Shown here in pieces: positions 43,986 through 54,841 of a stretch of 64,000 bases of DNA (positions are counted from its first letter, which is position 1; the number at the start of each line of letters is the position of its first letter). Origin of the DNA: Nelumbo lutea. Taxonomy: Eukaryota; Streptophyta; Magnoliopsida; Proteales; Nelumbonaceae. The position numbers and the translations under genes were made by a program. The stretch is taken from assembly GCA_022828595.1 (NCBI GenBank), contig JAKGHH010000002.1:68110383-68174382 (forward strand), in the 5' to 3' direction. The notes under the pieces are model-generated. The model was not told the origin of the DNA. It searched no databases and worked only from the letters and a program-made list of their open reading frames with translations.

Positions 43986-45474
43986 TGCGACTTTCATTTG
44001 CACTTGTATAAACACATAAGAGTGCGAATAATTTAAGTGTAAATTATGGTTTGATTTTGCTTCAAATTTGATTTTATCTTACTTGTTTATGAGAAGTAAA
44101 TGATGTGGCTTCTACCTCGTATGAAATAAAATAGAGGTAGGAGAGGTATTTGTTTAAAAGTAGGTAAGGAACAAGATGTCGTCGTCCTACTTCATATGAG
44201 AGAGAATTGATGGAGAAAAATGGTGCACAACCGAATCAGATGCAAATGAAGCAAAAAGTATCAATTTTGTATTAGGTAGGACTGCAAATGAAACAAAAGG
44301 TAACAATTCTCTATCAAGTAGGAATGCAAATCATAGTTACAAACTGCTTAGATTTACACGGCAAAAAAACAAAGCCTTAAGAAGTTTCCCTAATAGAATT
44401 AAAACATGAAATAGAATAAAATAAAACCTAAAACAAAATTAAACAAAAATTTACATTTTTTCGTTTGCACTCCCATGTATTTGTATCACTGCAAATAAAA
44501 TTACACTGCAACCATACACAGCATAAAGAGGCCACTTTAGAAATAATTTTTCTTATATTTCCTTAGCTGGTGCCATGCATTGGCCTGGTTCTGCACATAT
44601 TCAGATCAATCTGAACCCAGTAGGAAGTCACATCAACACGGAAACAACCCAACCCGGCAATCATGTGTGTGCGGTGTGCCTATGGGTCAAATTGCACATA
44701 TCGCCGATATGTATCCGTTTTCAGGGTCACCTATATATTAGATAATTTTAATGTTTTAAAACTTTAATATATGTGATGTGACATTTTCTGTCAAAATTAT
44801 CGGCTCAAAAAATTTAAAAAAAAAAGAAAATTTGTCTAAAATTTATCATGAATTTTAAACTCATTATAACTTTTTAAAACATCCAAGAAATCCTATGTCA
44901 GTAACGTTTTGCTTTTCTAAACTCATCATCCGTTAGAACACCATTAATATTCATTCACAAAAGTTGTTAATGGCAGCATAAATGCACTTATTCATGACCA
45001 AACTGCCCTTGAATGGAAAATCAGCCTTATTAAATACATTTTTATGACTAAAATGCCCTCCCTTATATATTAGATTTCTATTCATTGAAAGACATTGATC
45101 TCATTGTGTTCAAAGTATTCCAATAAAGCTGAAAAGGTTTGCATTTATCTGTGTTTGACAAAGCAACCCAATCACAAAAAATGCTTATTTGATCCTTGCA
45201 CACCTAATGTTCTTATATTTATACTCTAGAAACTGAATAAGGTGGCGTTCAGTATCATTGATCAGACCTCCAAACGCTGAAAATATTGTTTCTTTAGTGG
45301 CCGGCGGTTGTTTAGTTGTAGACGTTATCGAGCTACTTCTGAGCGCATTCGGTAGGGGCGGACGACATTTGTTTTCCACTGATGCCCTTCTGTAAAGTTG
45401 GAAAACCTAAAAATATTTAACATCTTTGGTTTGATTCTTTGATCAAAACTAACGATTTAATTCTTTCACGGTGC
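43986..45474. other. Gene-free stretch
   Basis: AT-rich with no coding frame beyond 64 codons and no recognised repeat. TTTGCACT- and ACTGCAAAT-like words occur at both sides of 44,000-44,560, but no clear inverted ends were found. Confidence 0.45.
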
Positions 45475-45690
45475 CGCAATTTGGATGAAGCATCTCGAAC
45501 AGGGGACGATTCTGTTTCTACAATAGGACCTAGAACAAGGGATAATGGCTTGAAGAAAGGTGTCTTGCATAGGGGATGGCAGCTTTGGTTGCATAATAGG
45601 ATCTAGAACAGGGGATAGAGACTTGAAGAAAGGTGTCTTGTAAAGGGGGACGGCATCTTGCACAAGGGACGACGAGCTGAAGAAAGGTGT
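45475..45690. repeat. Degenerate tandem repeat before the second Tat element
   Basis: About 2.5 imperfect units of 70-85 bp, each with TTGAAGAAAGGTGTCTTG and GAACAGGGGA-like segments. It ends directly at the Tat LTR start. Confidence 0.6.
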
Positions 45691-46338
45691 TGATGAGGGG
45701 TGATTTGGCCCGACCTACTAAACAGTGAACATTTAGATTCAACCTGATGACTGGACTATGATTGGGCATTTTTCTGCCACATCAGTATTCCCAGTCACTT
45801 CGATGAACCAGGCCACCTAGGGTTTCTCGGGTACCTTGGCAAGGACCGAGGACCAAGTAGCTCGAGATGGCCCAAGCAATTGAGGTGACATGTGGCAGAC
45901 TTCTAGAAGCATGCCAACTGTCTCCAAGCTCTTTAGGATCACACCATACAACCGTAGGTCTTATCCTCTTCCCGCCCGGATCGGATGGACACAATAGGCC
46001 TTATCGGCTAGCACGCTATCCACCTCCCAAGGCGGAATGGACTCCTAACGGCGCAGGCCAAGGATCTCGGAGGTGTTTCATGAGACCCACAGTAGCTCAT
46101 CTATATAAGAGCACCAGCCTCTAAAACCCAGGTACGCGCAATTTAGTGCATTCTAGCTCTCCAATTCTCAAACTTTCAACTCGCTTACAGCAAATACTAA
46201 CTTAAGCATCAGAGTGACCACGCCGAGTTAGTCACCCTAGGTTCTCTGATCCTACTTGTTTTGCAGTTCAACCGGCCACCTAAGCAACCGACGTCCAACC
46301 TGCCATCTAGCTAGGGGCAACCAAATCACACACCATGA
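45691..46338 (+). mobile_element. 5' LTR of the second Tat-type gypsy element
   Basis: It starts TGATGAGGGGTGATTTGGCC, sharing most of its first 28 bases with the LTR at 32,655. TATATAAG lies at 46,103-46,110. It ends near CACACCATGA, with the primer site TGGCACCGTCTGTGGAA at 46,341-46,357. No tandem array. The 3' LTR is missing, so the end is set by the primer site. Confidence 0.75.
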
Positions 46339-46340
46339 AT

Positions 46341-46357
46341 TGGCACCGTCTGTGGAA
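46341..46357 (+). other. Primer binding site of the second Tat element
   Basis: TGGCACCGTCTGTGGAA, the same type as at 33,831. Confidence 0.7.
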
Positions 46358-47883
46358 AACACGACAAAAAGTCAAGTTCCTACCTCAACTACTCTCTCAA
46401 CATTTTATCAACGGAATCCTCAAGAAACACCGTCAAGGGCATCAATATAGGCGTTACTGGGGGCAAGATCATACTGCTTCTTATCTTGAAGGCCCCTCAA
46501 TAACTATTGGCTAGATTATCATCCCTGGGATTCAGACAAGCCAGACTCAGACTTCCACTACACAATCAGTCACATCTCCCTTGCCTCATGTGAGCGCCGC
46601 TCTCCTAGTGGCGGAGTTGTCTATGGTTCCTACTGGGATCAAAGCACAGCAGTTCCATGAGCTGGTGTAGAGTGTCCGCCTTATGCAGTTGTAGATGCAG
46701 CAGTTCCAGTATCAATAGTACCAGTACCAATAGTTTTATTATCAGTAACAGTACCCCGCTCTTTAGCAAAACCAGAACCAAAATCAGCACCAACAAAATG
46801 TGTGCCAATCTCCTCCCGGGGCTACAGGAACATATCGGGTCCCAGCCCCTCCTTGGGGCCAAACCCCACCTTGGGACCTAGCAACGGGTCAGCGCACACC
46901 ACCACCTCCCCAGGTGGTAGACCAGAGGAATCGGCCCCAGAATAGTTGTCAGTCCAGGACTGATCAGCAGTAGCAATCGCGGCATGAGAGCCGTGAAACC
47001 CAATTCAGCAACCAGCAGCCTAGGGTAAGAGGCGCGGGTTCAGTTCAAGACCCCTCTGTCCCTCATAACAACTATGAACGAGCTCGCATTTGTGACAACG
47101 CTAGCAATAGAGACCAGCTCCCACCTCGTGACAGTGTTTGAGATTGGGAGCACACCAGGGTCAAAGTACCAGACAACACTTAAGTGAACAACATCAATTA
47201 GGAGGTCGCGAGGAAGTGACACCATCGCAGAGCACACCATACTTTAGCGAAGAGCAGCCCACCAGCAATAGTAGATAAGGGAAGGGAAGAAGTGAACTCA
47301 GTAGCTACACAGCCGGCTCCTATTTTGTTGAGCCGGCCTTCCCCCCTAGCACCGGAGATCCTTGCGACCCTAAGGCCAAAAGGCTTTAAGACACATGCAA
47401 TAGAGATGTACAATGGGAACACCAACCACGTCAATAGCTTTTAGTCTTTGATGTTACTCGCTGGAGCAGATGAAGCAAGCCTGTTCATGGCCTTCTCAAC
47501 GACATTCAGAGACACGGCCAGGTTATGGTACAGGAACCTACCACCAAGCTCGATCAAGAGTTGGGAAAAATTCGTTGACTTGTTCACCACCCACTTCATC
47601 ACTAGTAAGAAGTGCCCAAAGTCCATAGCGAGCCTTCTAAACATGGTCCAACGGGAAAAGGAGTCAATCAGAAGCTACATCAAGAGGTTTAATGCGAAGT
47701 GTTTGAAAATACCCGACCTCGACCGAGATGTGCAGCTCACTGTGGCCCAAAAGGGGGTTCACCACATCAAGTTTCGTTGGCATCTGGAGTTGAACCCACC
47801 GAAGACAATGGAAAAGTTCCTCGACGATGCCGACAAGTTCATCAAGGCAGAAGAAGCCCTCGGGTCCTGGTTAGAGATGCACT
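46358..47883 (+). pseudogene. Gag of the second Tat element
   Basis: The N-terminal region is degraded. Its Gln-rich tract at about 46,660-46,800 has several TAG and TAA codons among CAG and CAA. The capsid is open from 47,448: TFRDTARLWYRNLPPSSIKSW, FVDLFTTHFITSKKCPKS, SIRSYIKRFNAKCL and FRWHLELNPPKTMEKF. It ends at TAG 47,881, followed by a basic, repetitive linker (GCAAGTCGCC repeats, and a 24-bp stretch occurring at 48,008 and 48,067). Confidence 0.85.
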
Positions 47884-48059
47884 AGGGCGAGAAGAGGAAG
47901 AGAGAGAACAAAGGAAATAGTAGCAACAAGCATTGGCGACAGAAGAGCAAGTCGCCAAAGCAAAGCAAGTCCCTGTGCAGGCGAAGCAAGTCGCCGAAGA
48001 AGTCACCACCTTGTGGTTCTAGGTCAGGTCAGCGATCTAGGACCCCTCCTATTCAAAGG

Positions 48060-48749
48060 TCCAGCTACACCTTGTGGTTCTAGGTCAGGTCGCCGAGGTG
48101 TAGTACAACAGTGGGAAATGCATCAATTCAAGAGCTCAAGCACGAGGAAGAGAACCCGTCAAAGCGACCTCGGGTGGACTAGGTGATTTACTTCAATGAA
48201 GATGATGCTCGCGAGATCCAGTACTCGCTCGACGACGCACTCGTGGTCAAGTTAGTAATCAATGACTTCGAGGTGAAGCGGATACTGGTATATTCAGGTA
48301 GCTCCACGGACATCCTGTTCCTGGAAATGTTCGACAAGTTGAAGCTCGAGCGGAAGGATTTACAGCCAGCAGATACACCCCTAGTCGGGTTCAGTGGAGA
48401 TGTGGTGAAGCCACTCAAAAGGATCACGGTTCCAGTCATAGTAGGGACCTGGCCCAACACGGTACAGTTCGAGCATACCTTCCTGGTGGTCACGACTTCG
48501 TCCCCCTACAATGCAATCTTAGGTCGGCCTATCTTGCATGCCCTACATGTGGTGGTGTCGACCTACTACTTGTCGATGAAGTTTCCAACGAGCTACCGAG
48601 TAGGGGTAGTACGAGGCGACCAGCTAGAGTCGCGAAAATGCTATGTGGCCACACTAAAGGGCAAGGCGAAGTTGGTGGATGACGTCAAACTGGAGCCACC
48701 CCCCAAGCATACAGAGGAGCGAGCTGACCCTATGGAGGAGACAGTCTAG
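48060..48749 (+). pseudogene. Protease of the second Tat element
   Basis: Open 48,183-48,749. The active site reads ILVYSGSSTDILF, so the catalytic Asp of DSGSS is Tyr. Downstream TPLVGFSGDVVKPL, NAILGRPILHAL and DQLESRKCYVATLKG match the first Tat element closely. A TAG ends it at 48,747. Confidence 0.88.
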
Positions 48750-49770
48750 GTCCCAGTCTCTGATGTCGAGCCGATGAAGACCCTATAGATCGGTGCTCAC
48801 CTAAATGAACCACTCCGGTCGCAACTGGTAAGTTTATTACTTAGTAATTTAGATGTATTTGCTTGGTCAGCAACAAAAAGGCCCAACATTGACCCTAGTA
48901 TCATAACTCACAAGTTAAATGTGGATCCTTTACTCAAAACAATTAGACAAAGAAAAAGGAACCTCGTCCCGAAGCGGTGGAGGGTAGTTGATGAGAAAGC
49001 CGGGAAGCTCCTCGTAGTAGATTTCATTAAAGAGGTCTAGTCTCCGAGCTGGGTAGACAACCCTTCCTAGAATAGAGCTTGCTCAAATGACTGTTTCGAC
49101 TACATCAACCTCAACAGAGCCTTCCCGAAGGACTGCTTCTCCCTTCTTAAAATAGATTGCCTGGTAGACGCGACCTCGAGGCACGAGTTGTTGAACTTCA
49201 TGGACACTTATTCCGGCTACAACCAAATTAAGATGGACTTAGCCAACCAGGACAAGACCGCTTTTGTAACCAAACTAGACTTATATTGTTATAAAGTAAT
49301 GCCATTTGAACTAAAAAATGCTAAAGCGACTTTCCAACGCTTTGTAAATAAGATATTTGAGCCTTTAATAGGCAATAATTTCGAATGCTATTTTGGTGAC
49401 ATGGTCGTGAAGACCCAATTTTCTAGTTCTTTACTTGATGATTTAAATATTTGTTGTTTTTCAAATTTTAAAAAAGTACAACATGAAGCTCAACCTGAAC
49501 AAGTGTCTTTGGGGTCACGTTGGGCAAGTTCCTTGACTACATAGTGCACCAGCGTAGCATCGAAGCTAACCCAAACAAAATAAAGGCCATACTAGACATG
49601 AGACTACCCTAGAACATAAAAGAAGTAGAAAGGCTAACTGGATGGGTAGCCGCCTTAAACCGGTTTATGTCTAAATCGGTAGGTTGGGGCCTATCCTTCT
49701 TTAAGGCAATTAAAAAGAACGAGGACTTTGAATGGTCCGATGAGTACCATAGAATGCAATAGTTTTCTTA
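48750..49770 (+). pseudogene. Reverse transcriptase of the second Tat element, truncated
   Basis: Decayed. RT fingers are readable with shifts and stops (48,820-49,180). Then an open part 49,188-49,544 has LNFMDTYSGYNQIKMD and YKVMPFELKNAKATFQ and a ruined active site (YFGD). The thumb (NPNKIKAILDM) runs to about 49,735 in other frames. At about 49,740-49,770 the element stops without RNase H, integrase or 3' LTR. Confidence 0.85.
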
Positions 49771-49773
49771 AGA

Positions 49774-49833
49774 GTATTGATTACCCGGATAATCAATACA
49801 CTCATGGAGGGTGAGTAAGTTACTTATCCACCC
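49774..49833. repeat. Two adjacent palindromes
   Basis: GTATTGATTA-CCCGGA-TAATCAATAC (49,774-49,799) is a perfect 10-bp stem with a 6-base loop. Nine bases later comes a 25-bp imperfect palindrome with GGGTG/CACCC ends (49,809-49,833; 10 of 12 pairs match). They lie just after the truncation point of the Tat element. Confidence 0.8.
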
Positions 49834-50190
49834 GTCAAAAAATGCTAATCACCTTATTTCTCGCACCTTATTTGGGCAAATCCTTGGCCAAGATGAATAT
49901 TGTAGTTGTGATTACCTAAGTAACATTTCCCCATGATTCACTTGCACTGGAAAATGCCTTACTCGAGTAACACAAAATGAACAAGACCTTGTGGGCCCAA
50001 ACTTTCACTTGTGCTAAAAAGCTATGTTGTAGTTCCAAATTTCAACAATAAAGTCCAATTCCATTAATTGATGTTAAGATAGGGATGAATTTTCCAAAAA
50101 TACCCATTCACAATTCAATTAGATAGGAGAACACAATTGCCAAATGACAAAATTAGGTATTGTTATGTGGGGTATATCTCTCATTGGGGA
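49834..50190. other. Gene-free stretch
   Basis: No coding frame and no repeat recognised. The last 8 bases are the left target duplication of the hAT element. Confidence 0.45.
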
Positions 50191-50593
50191 TAGGGGTGTC
50201 AGTGGTATTCAAAAATCTGATTTAGAATTCGAGATTCAATATAATCGAATCAAATTCGAATAATTCAAATATCTAACCAATCGAATTCGGATATCCTATT
50301 CATATCGAATAGCTATTCAAATATGACCTGATTCGATTCGATAAATATTTGAGTTCAACCGATTATTTAATTTTTATATATAATATATACATTTTTTTAA
50401 TTTTTATATAATTTATATATAATAATTAAATTATATAAAAAATTTATATATTTATATATATTTTATATACTTATTAATTACTTAAAATAATTAATTAATT
50501 GAATTCAAATAGAATCGAATATTCTAATATTTAATCGGATTCGAATTTGGATATTGCCTGATCCGATTCAAATTCAATCCATTTACACCCCTA
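50191..50593. mobile_element. Non-autonomous hAT element (403 bp)
   Basis: Ends TAGGGGTGTCA (left) and TAGGGGTGTAA (inward from the right). A perfect 8-bp duplication ATTGGGGA lies at 50,183-50,190 and 50,594-50,601. Subterminal ATTCGAATTCGAAT-type repeats lie on both sides and the centre is a run of AT. No transposase. Confidence 0.9.
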
Positions 50594-51670
50594 ATTGGGG
50601 ATATTGAATAGAGTCGTGATAAATCTAATCTTCACACTCTTTGTATATCTTAATGTAGTACATGAGTCTTCAAGGGAACCTCATCAACCAAGAAGGGCGA
50701 GATCTTTTGTAAAAAAATACATATTAATACCAATATTCAAAGAACCACACCAAGCATAGAACTAGAAAGGTAGAGGTTCATAGGTCAAAGGTTCAATTGG
50801 GGTCAAACTGTAATGATATGGCATATATGTATATATACTACGTGACATATAAATACTATATGACATTTTTCTTAATTTAAATCTTTAAAATACGTGCATA
50901 ATAAAGTAATATATACAATAATGAATCATTAACTAACATAAATAAATAGGTGGACTAATACTAATTAAGCAATATATGAAAATAAGAGTTTGTGAGTTCA
51001 AGTCTTGTTAAATGCATTTTAAAGTTTAATTATTTAATGGATTAGATGGTTTCATGAAACTGGGACCAATTCACCAGTTTTCCAGTTAAACTGGCCAAAC
51101 AACCAGTTTTCACCGGATTTTTAACAAAAATGATTATTGGGGTATGACCAAACCAGCCAGGGACCTGGTCATGGTTCAACCGGTCCAACCGGACGGTTCA
51201 GTCCGGTTTCCTAAACACTGATTAAGATATTAATACGGTTATACTAGGAGAGAGGTCCTTGAGCACATCATGCTGCTGTAAACATATTGTTCATATTAAT
51301 ACAATTATACTTCATCTTTAAAAAAATTATAGGATTGCTCCTTAATTCTGTTTTAGGGGGCTTTTTGGCTCTGGATAAAGATGTTATGCTCATCATATGA
51401 TATAAGATAATGATATAAATCCCCAATGTACATAGGTTATTTTTGCAATCGCCTTTAAAAGGAGATGCGAAAATCCAAATCAAATGCTACCAGTCATGGC
51501 TAGACCACAAAGAATCATTAACCTATATTTCTAATGTACAACAAAGTATTTCATATATATATTGCACAAACTTCTACAATTTTTGTGGAGGGATTTTTTT
51601 CCATGATAACAAACCACCAAGGACATTGCATCAGATTGACATTTCAAAAGAGGATGAGAACTCGCCAGAT
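50594..51670. other. Non-coding stretch before the TLD gene end
   Basis: 51,060-51,225 has clustered CCGGTT, CCAGTT and AACCGG words ending near CTAAACACTG, as in some plant MITEs, but no matching left end was found. 51,240-51,670 lies just downstream of the TLD stop codon and should include its 3' untranslated region. Confidence 0.4.
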
Positions 51671-54126
51671 TCACTCACTAGAATTTGCAAGCCCCACCAA
51701 GTTGAGCATGTGACGGTCCTCCTTAAACCTCTCCAGAACAGTACCTTTGATGTCAGACTTCTCCTCTTGCACACCTTCAATCACAACTCCCCAGCATTCT
51801 ATCACTTCTGGATATACTTGGTTTGACTTCGAAAGACATGGGCTACCAAAGGTACTACACGTGAATGTATGCCCTTGATCAAAGCTTGCAGAGAGAAAAA
51901 GACCAAAGTGATTCACTCTTCCTCCAAAGCCAAGTCCATTGGGGATGCTTTCTGAACTGAAATTCACTGCACACTATGGACAGAAAGTAACCAAGTTCTC
52001 ATAAAGCAGTTAATGATAAATAAAGCAAATAAAATGTTATAATATATATACCCAGTACAGTGATGCAGTAATATATGCCAAGGAAGGTGACTCTCCAATG
52101 TAAGCTAGATGAAACCTAACCTTACTGCCTTTTAACACAAAGTGGCCACTCTCATAATCAAACCAGTATTATCATACTTCTCAGCACAAGATTTTACCAT
52201 TACACCAAGCATTGACTCCTAGGTAAATATGTGCTAGGTAGGATAAAAAGGTAAGGTTGGCTATCAGTCTTAACCCACAAATTAACTTGGTGGTTTCTAC
52301 ATTCTGATAAAAATTACTCAACCCATTTAATAATTGAAAGAGTATGCAATGAAAATTCATTAGCATCAAACCAAACAAAATATTTTAGTAGAGACTTGGA
52401 AGATCCTCCCTTTATTCTCTCTCATGAATGTATGGGTTTTTCTGTATGTATGTTTCTATTTTCTTCTCATTTATTTCTTTCTTTTCTTTTTTTTTCTTTT
52501 ATTTTTTCTGGGAGAGGGGGGTATCAATATTGGATATCGAGCAACTGCACAACTAATTTGGCTGCCTATATTTCATCCATGGAAAACCATAATTTTCAAA
52601 TATCACAATCCTTGATGCAGAACGGACAAATCAATTTTACTAGTTTAACAGACATCAATAATACAGTGAGGTTCAACTGGGATCCATCATAGCTAAGAAG
52701 AAAAAGGTACACTATAATGAATACGTCTATTTCAAAATTATGAGACAAGATTTAGAAACCTACCCACTGCAAATTACCATTTGCTCCAGTCGGGCGGAAT
52801 ATGGATGCCTGTGGATATAGCTGGAATATAAATGATTTCATATCCCCATAGAAATCACCATGTCTCTCCCAAGGCTGAGATGCATAACCTCCATATATAT
52901 AACCTTCTTTATCCTTGATTATCAGAACCGTTGACCCTTCTCCAATTCTGCAATTCAATTGCACAGTTACCCATTCTTCTAGTCAAAAGAAGGTTGCAAC
53001 ACTGAGAAACTGAAACAAAAATATAGAATTTTTAGCCTAATGCTAAAGGTGCAGATGGAATCATGTCCCTGCCAGTTGTACAGATTTCAATCTGCTAACA
53101 GAAGGTAGAGATATATGGGTAGTAGTAAGAAATGATATAGTTAAAGGGACTAGAAGGGCAAGGTGTAGACCAAAACGGACATGGGTAAAATTAGTAAGAA
53201 GTTATTTAAGCACCAATAATTTAACAATGGATATGGCATTAAACAGAACAGGCAAAACAGGATTCATGTAGCCAACCCCATATAGTTGGGGAAGGCTTGG
53301 ATGATGATGATGATGATGATAAACAGAAAGTATATAGATAGACAGATAGAGATAGAGAGAGAGAGAGAGAGAGCTCCTTGGCATGAGTTGAATTGGCAAT
53401 GGTTTTCGTTTCAAGACAATGACATGGAATACTATGATTCTTTTTTATCATACTTCTACAAACTGAAGATCACAAGCTATATGAGTTGTAGAAGATTTGC
53501 AAGAAAAAGAGGAACAATTAAGAGAATCAATAAAATTAATGCATAGATACTCACGATATTTTTCCTAAGAATGTGTTGAAGCTAAATCCATCAATAGAAC
53601 TATGGTACAGAAGTTTCCATTCCTCCAGTTCATTTTGAGCAAGGGCCCCTCCTATATGCCAAGCATATTCTTTCCTTAGAATTAGCAAGTTAGAATCTAC
53701 ACTTTCTGAATGCAACAGGGAAGGAACTTGAAAACCCAGTCTCCCTACACAAGAAGAACCAGTTAGAGAACAGGCAAAGCCCATCAAAGTTGATTTCATG
53801 ATTTAGCACCAAATAACCAGAAAAAGACGAGCTAAATGAACTGAAGCTAAATGAAAATTTCAATCCAAGAAAGGAAATGCATCTAAAAATTTGTGAAAAA
53901 TTCAATCCAGTTAGAAGTGATTTGTTAGACATTGAAGGGGCTAGAAGAGCTCGGGATAGACCAAAAAGAACATGGGTAGAAGTAGCAGGAATGATTTAAG
54001 CACTAATAATTTAACAGTGGATGTGGCTTTAAATAGAACAGATTGGTGAAATAGGATTCATGTTGCTCTGAACCCATATAGTTGGGATAAGGCATGGATG
54101 GTGATGATGATGATGATGTATATATA

Positions 54127-54159
<33 letters not shown>

Positions 54160-54513
54160 ATCAATGAAAAGCCCTGATCTTTTTTCAGCTTGAAATAGCA
54201 ATCACTTAAACTAAACAACAAACCTAAAATGACTAGCAATAGTTTAAAATGAACTTTATAAAACAGATAACCTGGATCAGGTGGCATCAACAAGTTTCCA
54301 AGAAACTTCCTCACTGATGGAATAAAGCTACACCAACTTTTGAAATCTTCAAAGGACATACTATTCACAGCAGATCCTTCAACTTGCTTCGAAAATTTTG
54401 CAGTATTAAGAAATACACGGATGATGTACTGTTGTGAACTCAATCCAGTTTCAGCATTCTTTGAAGGAAAAATAGCATCAAAGGCTGCAATTAAAACAGC
54501 TTCCAGATCGGAC
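51671..54513 (-). CDS. TLD-domain protein gene, 3' four exons
   Basis: The only host gene seen. Minus-strand exons: 54,513-54,272, 53,744-53,555, 52,947-52,764 and 51,973-51,671 (stop TGA). All borders are GT-AG and phases agree, giving about 305 residues. The first exon is helical (SDLEAVLIAAFDAIFP, FEDFKSWCSFIPSVRKFLG). The TLDc domain spans the rest: EYAWHIGGALAQNELEEWKL, IGEGSTVLIIKDKEGYIYGG, HGDFYGDMKSFIFQLYP, FGGRVNHFGLFLSASFDQG, CSTFGSPCLS and EVIECWGV. It resembles the plant TLD proteins of about 540 residues (such as the Arabidopsis At5g39590 type), so about 235 N-terminal residues must lie upstream. TLDc proteins are linked to oxidative-stress protection and V-ATPase binding in animals; the plant role is open. 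Confidence 0.85.
53132..53322 (+). mobile_element. RTE-type LINE 3' end in a TLD intron
   Basis: It encodes a decayed version of the C-terminal tail of RTE reverse transcriptase (R-RPKRTW motif, then ALNRT and RIHVA). It continues into CATATAGTTGGGGAAGGCTTGG and a (GAT)n tail at 53,301-53,320. It is 5'-truncated, antisense to the TLD gene, and lies in the intron between 53,554 and 52,948. Confidence 0.7.
53333..53373. repeat. Microsatellite (AGAT)n/(GA)n
   Basis: ATAGATAGACAGATAGA followed by nine GA repeats, next to the LINE tail. Confidence 0.9.
53920..54119 (+). mobile_element. Second RTE-type LINE 3' end in a TLD intron
   Basis: Same family and orientation as the copy at 53,132 but less decayed in coding sense: DRPKRTWVEVA, NNLTVDVALNRTDW, then NRIHVA and the GTTGGGATAAGGCATGG 3' end with a (GAT)n tail. 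It lies in the intron between 54,271 and 53,745. Confidence 0.75.
54102..54160. repeat. Compound microsatellite (GAT)n(TA)n(TATG)n
   Basis: It starts as the LINE tail and changes to TA and then TATG repeats. Confidence 0.9.
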
Positions 54514-54841
54514 CTGACAAGTATATATTCATAGCATCATCACACTAATAACATAGAATGGTGATCAGACAATATATATGATATGTTCATAATATATATA
54601 TATACCTTTCTAACATAAGCCATAGACAATAATCTTCATTGATACAATTAGAAGAGATGGTACTCTCCCACATTACTCCCCACTCCAAAGGAAAAATCCC
54701 TACTCAGACATTTTGGAACTCATTGAGTTTAATGACTTAGGATTTCAGCATAAAATAATTTGACGGTTCCGTTAATTTTCTTCTATCATAAATGACTTGC
54801 AAATCCACTAAATAATAACAATATCTAAGTGCCCTAATCCC

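Noticed and set aside
43986..44560. A MITE suggested by TTTGCACT/ACTGCAAAT words
   Set aside because: No matching terminal inverted repeat or target duplication could be set.
51040..51230. A MITE ending in CTAAACACTG with CCGGTT repeats
   Set aside because: The right end looks typical, but no left end with the same inverted sequence was found, so it is only mentioned in the non-coding stretch.
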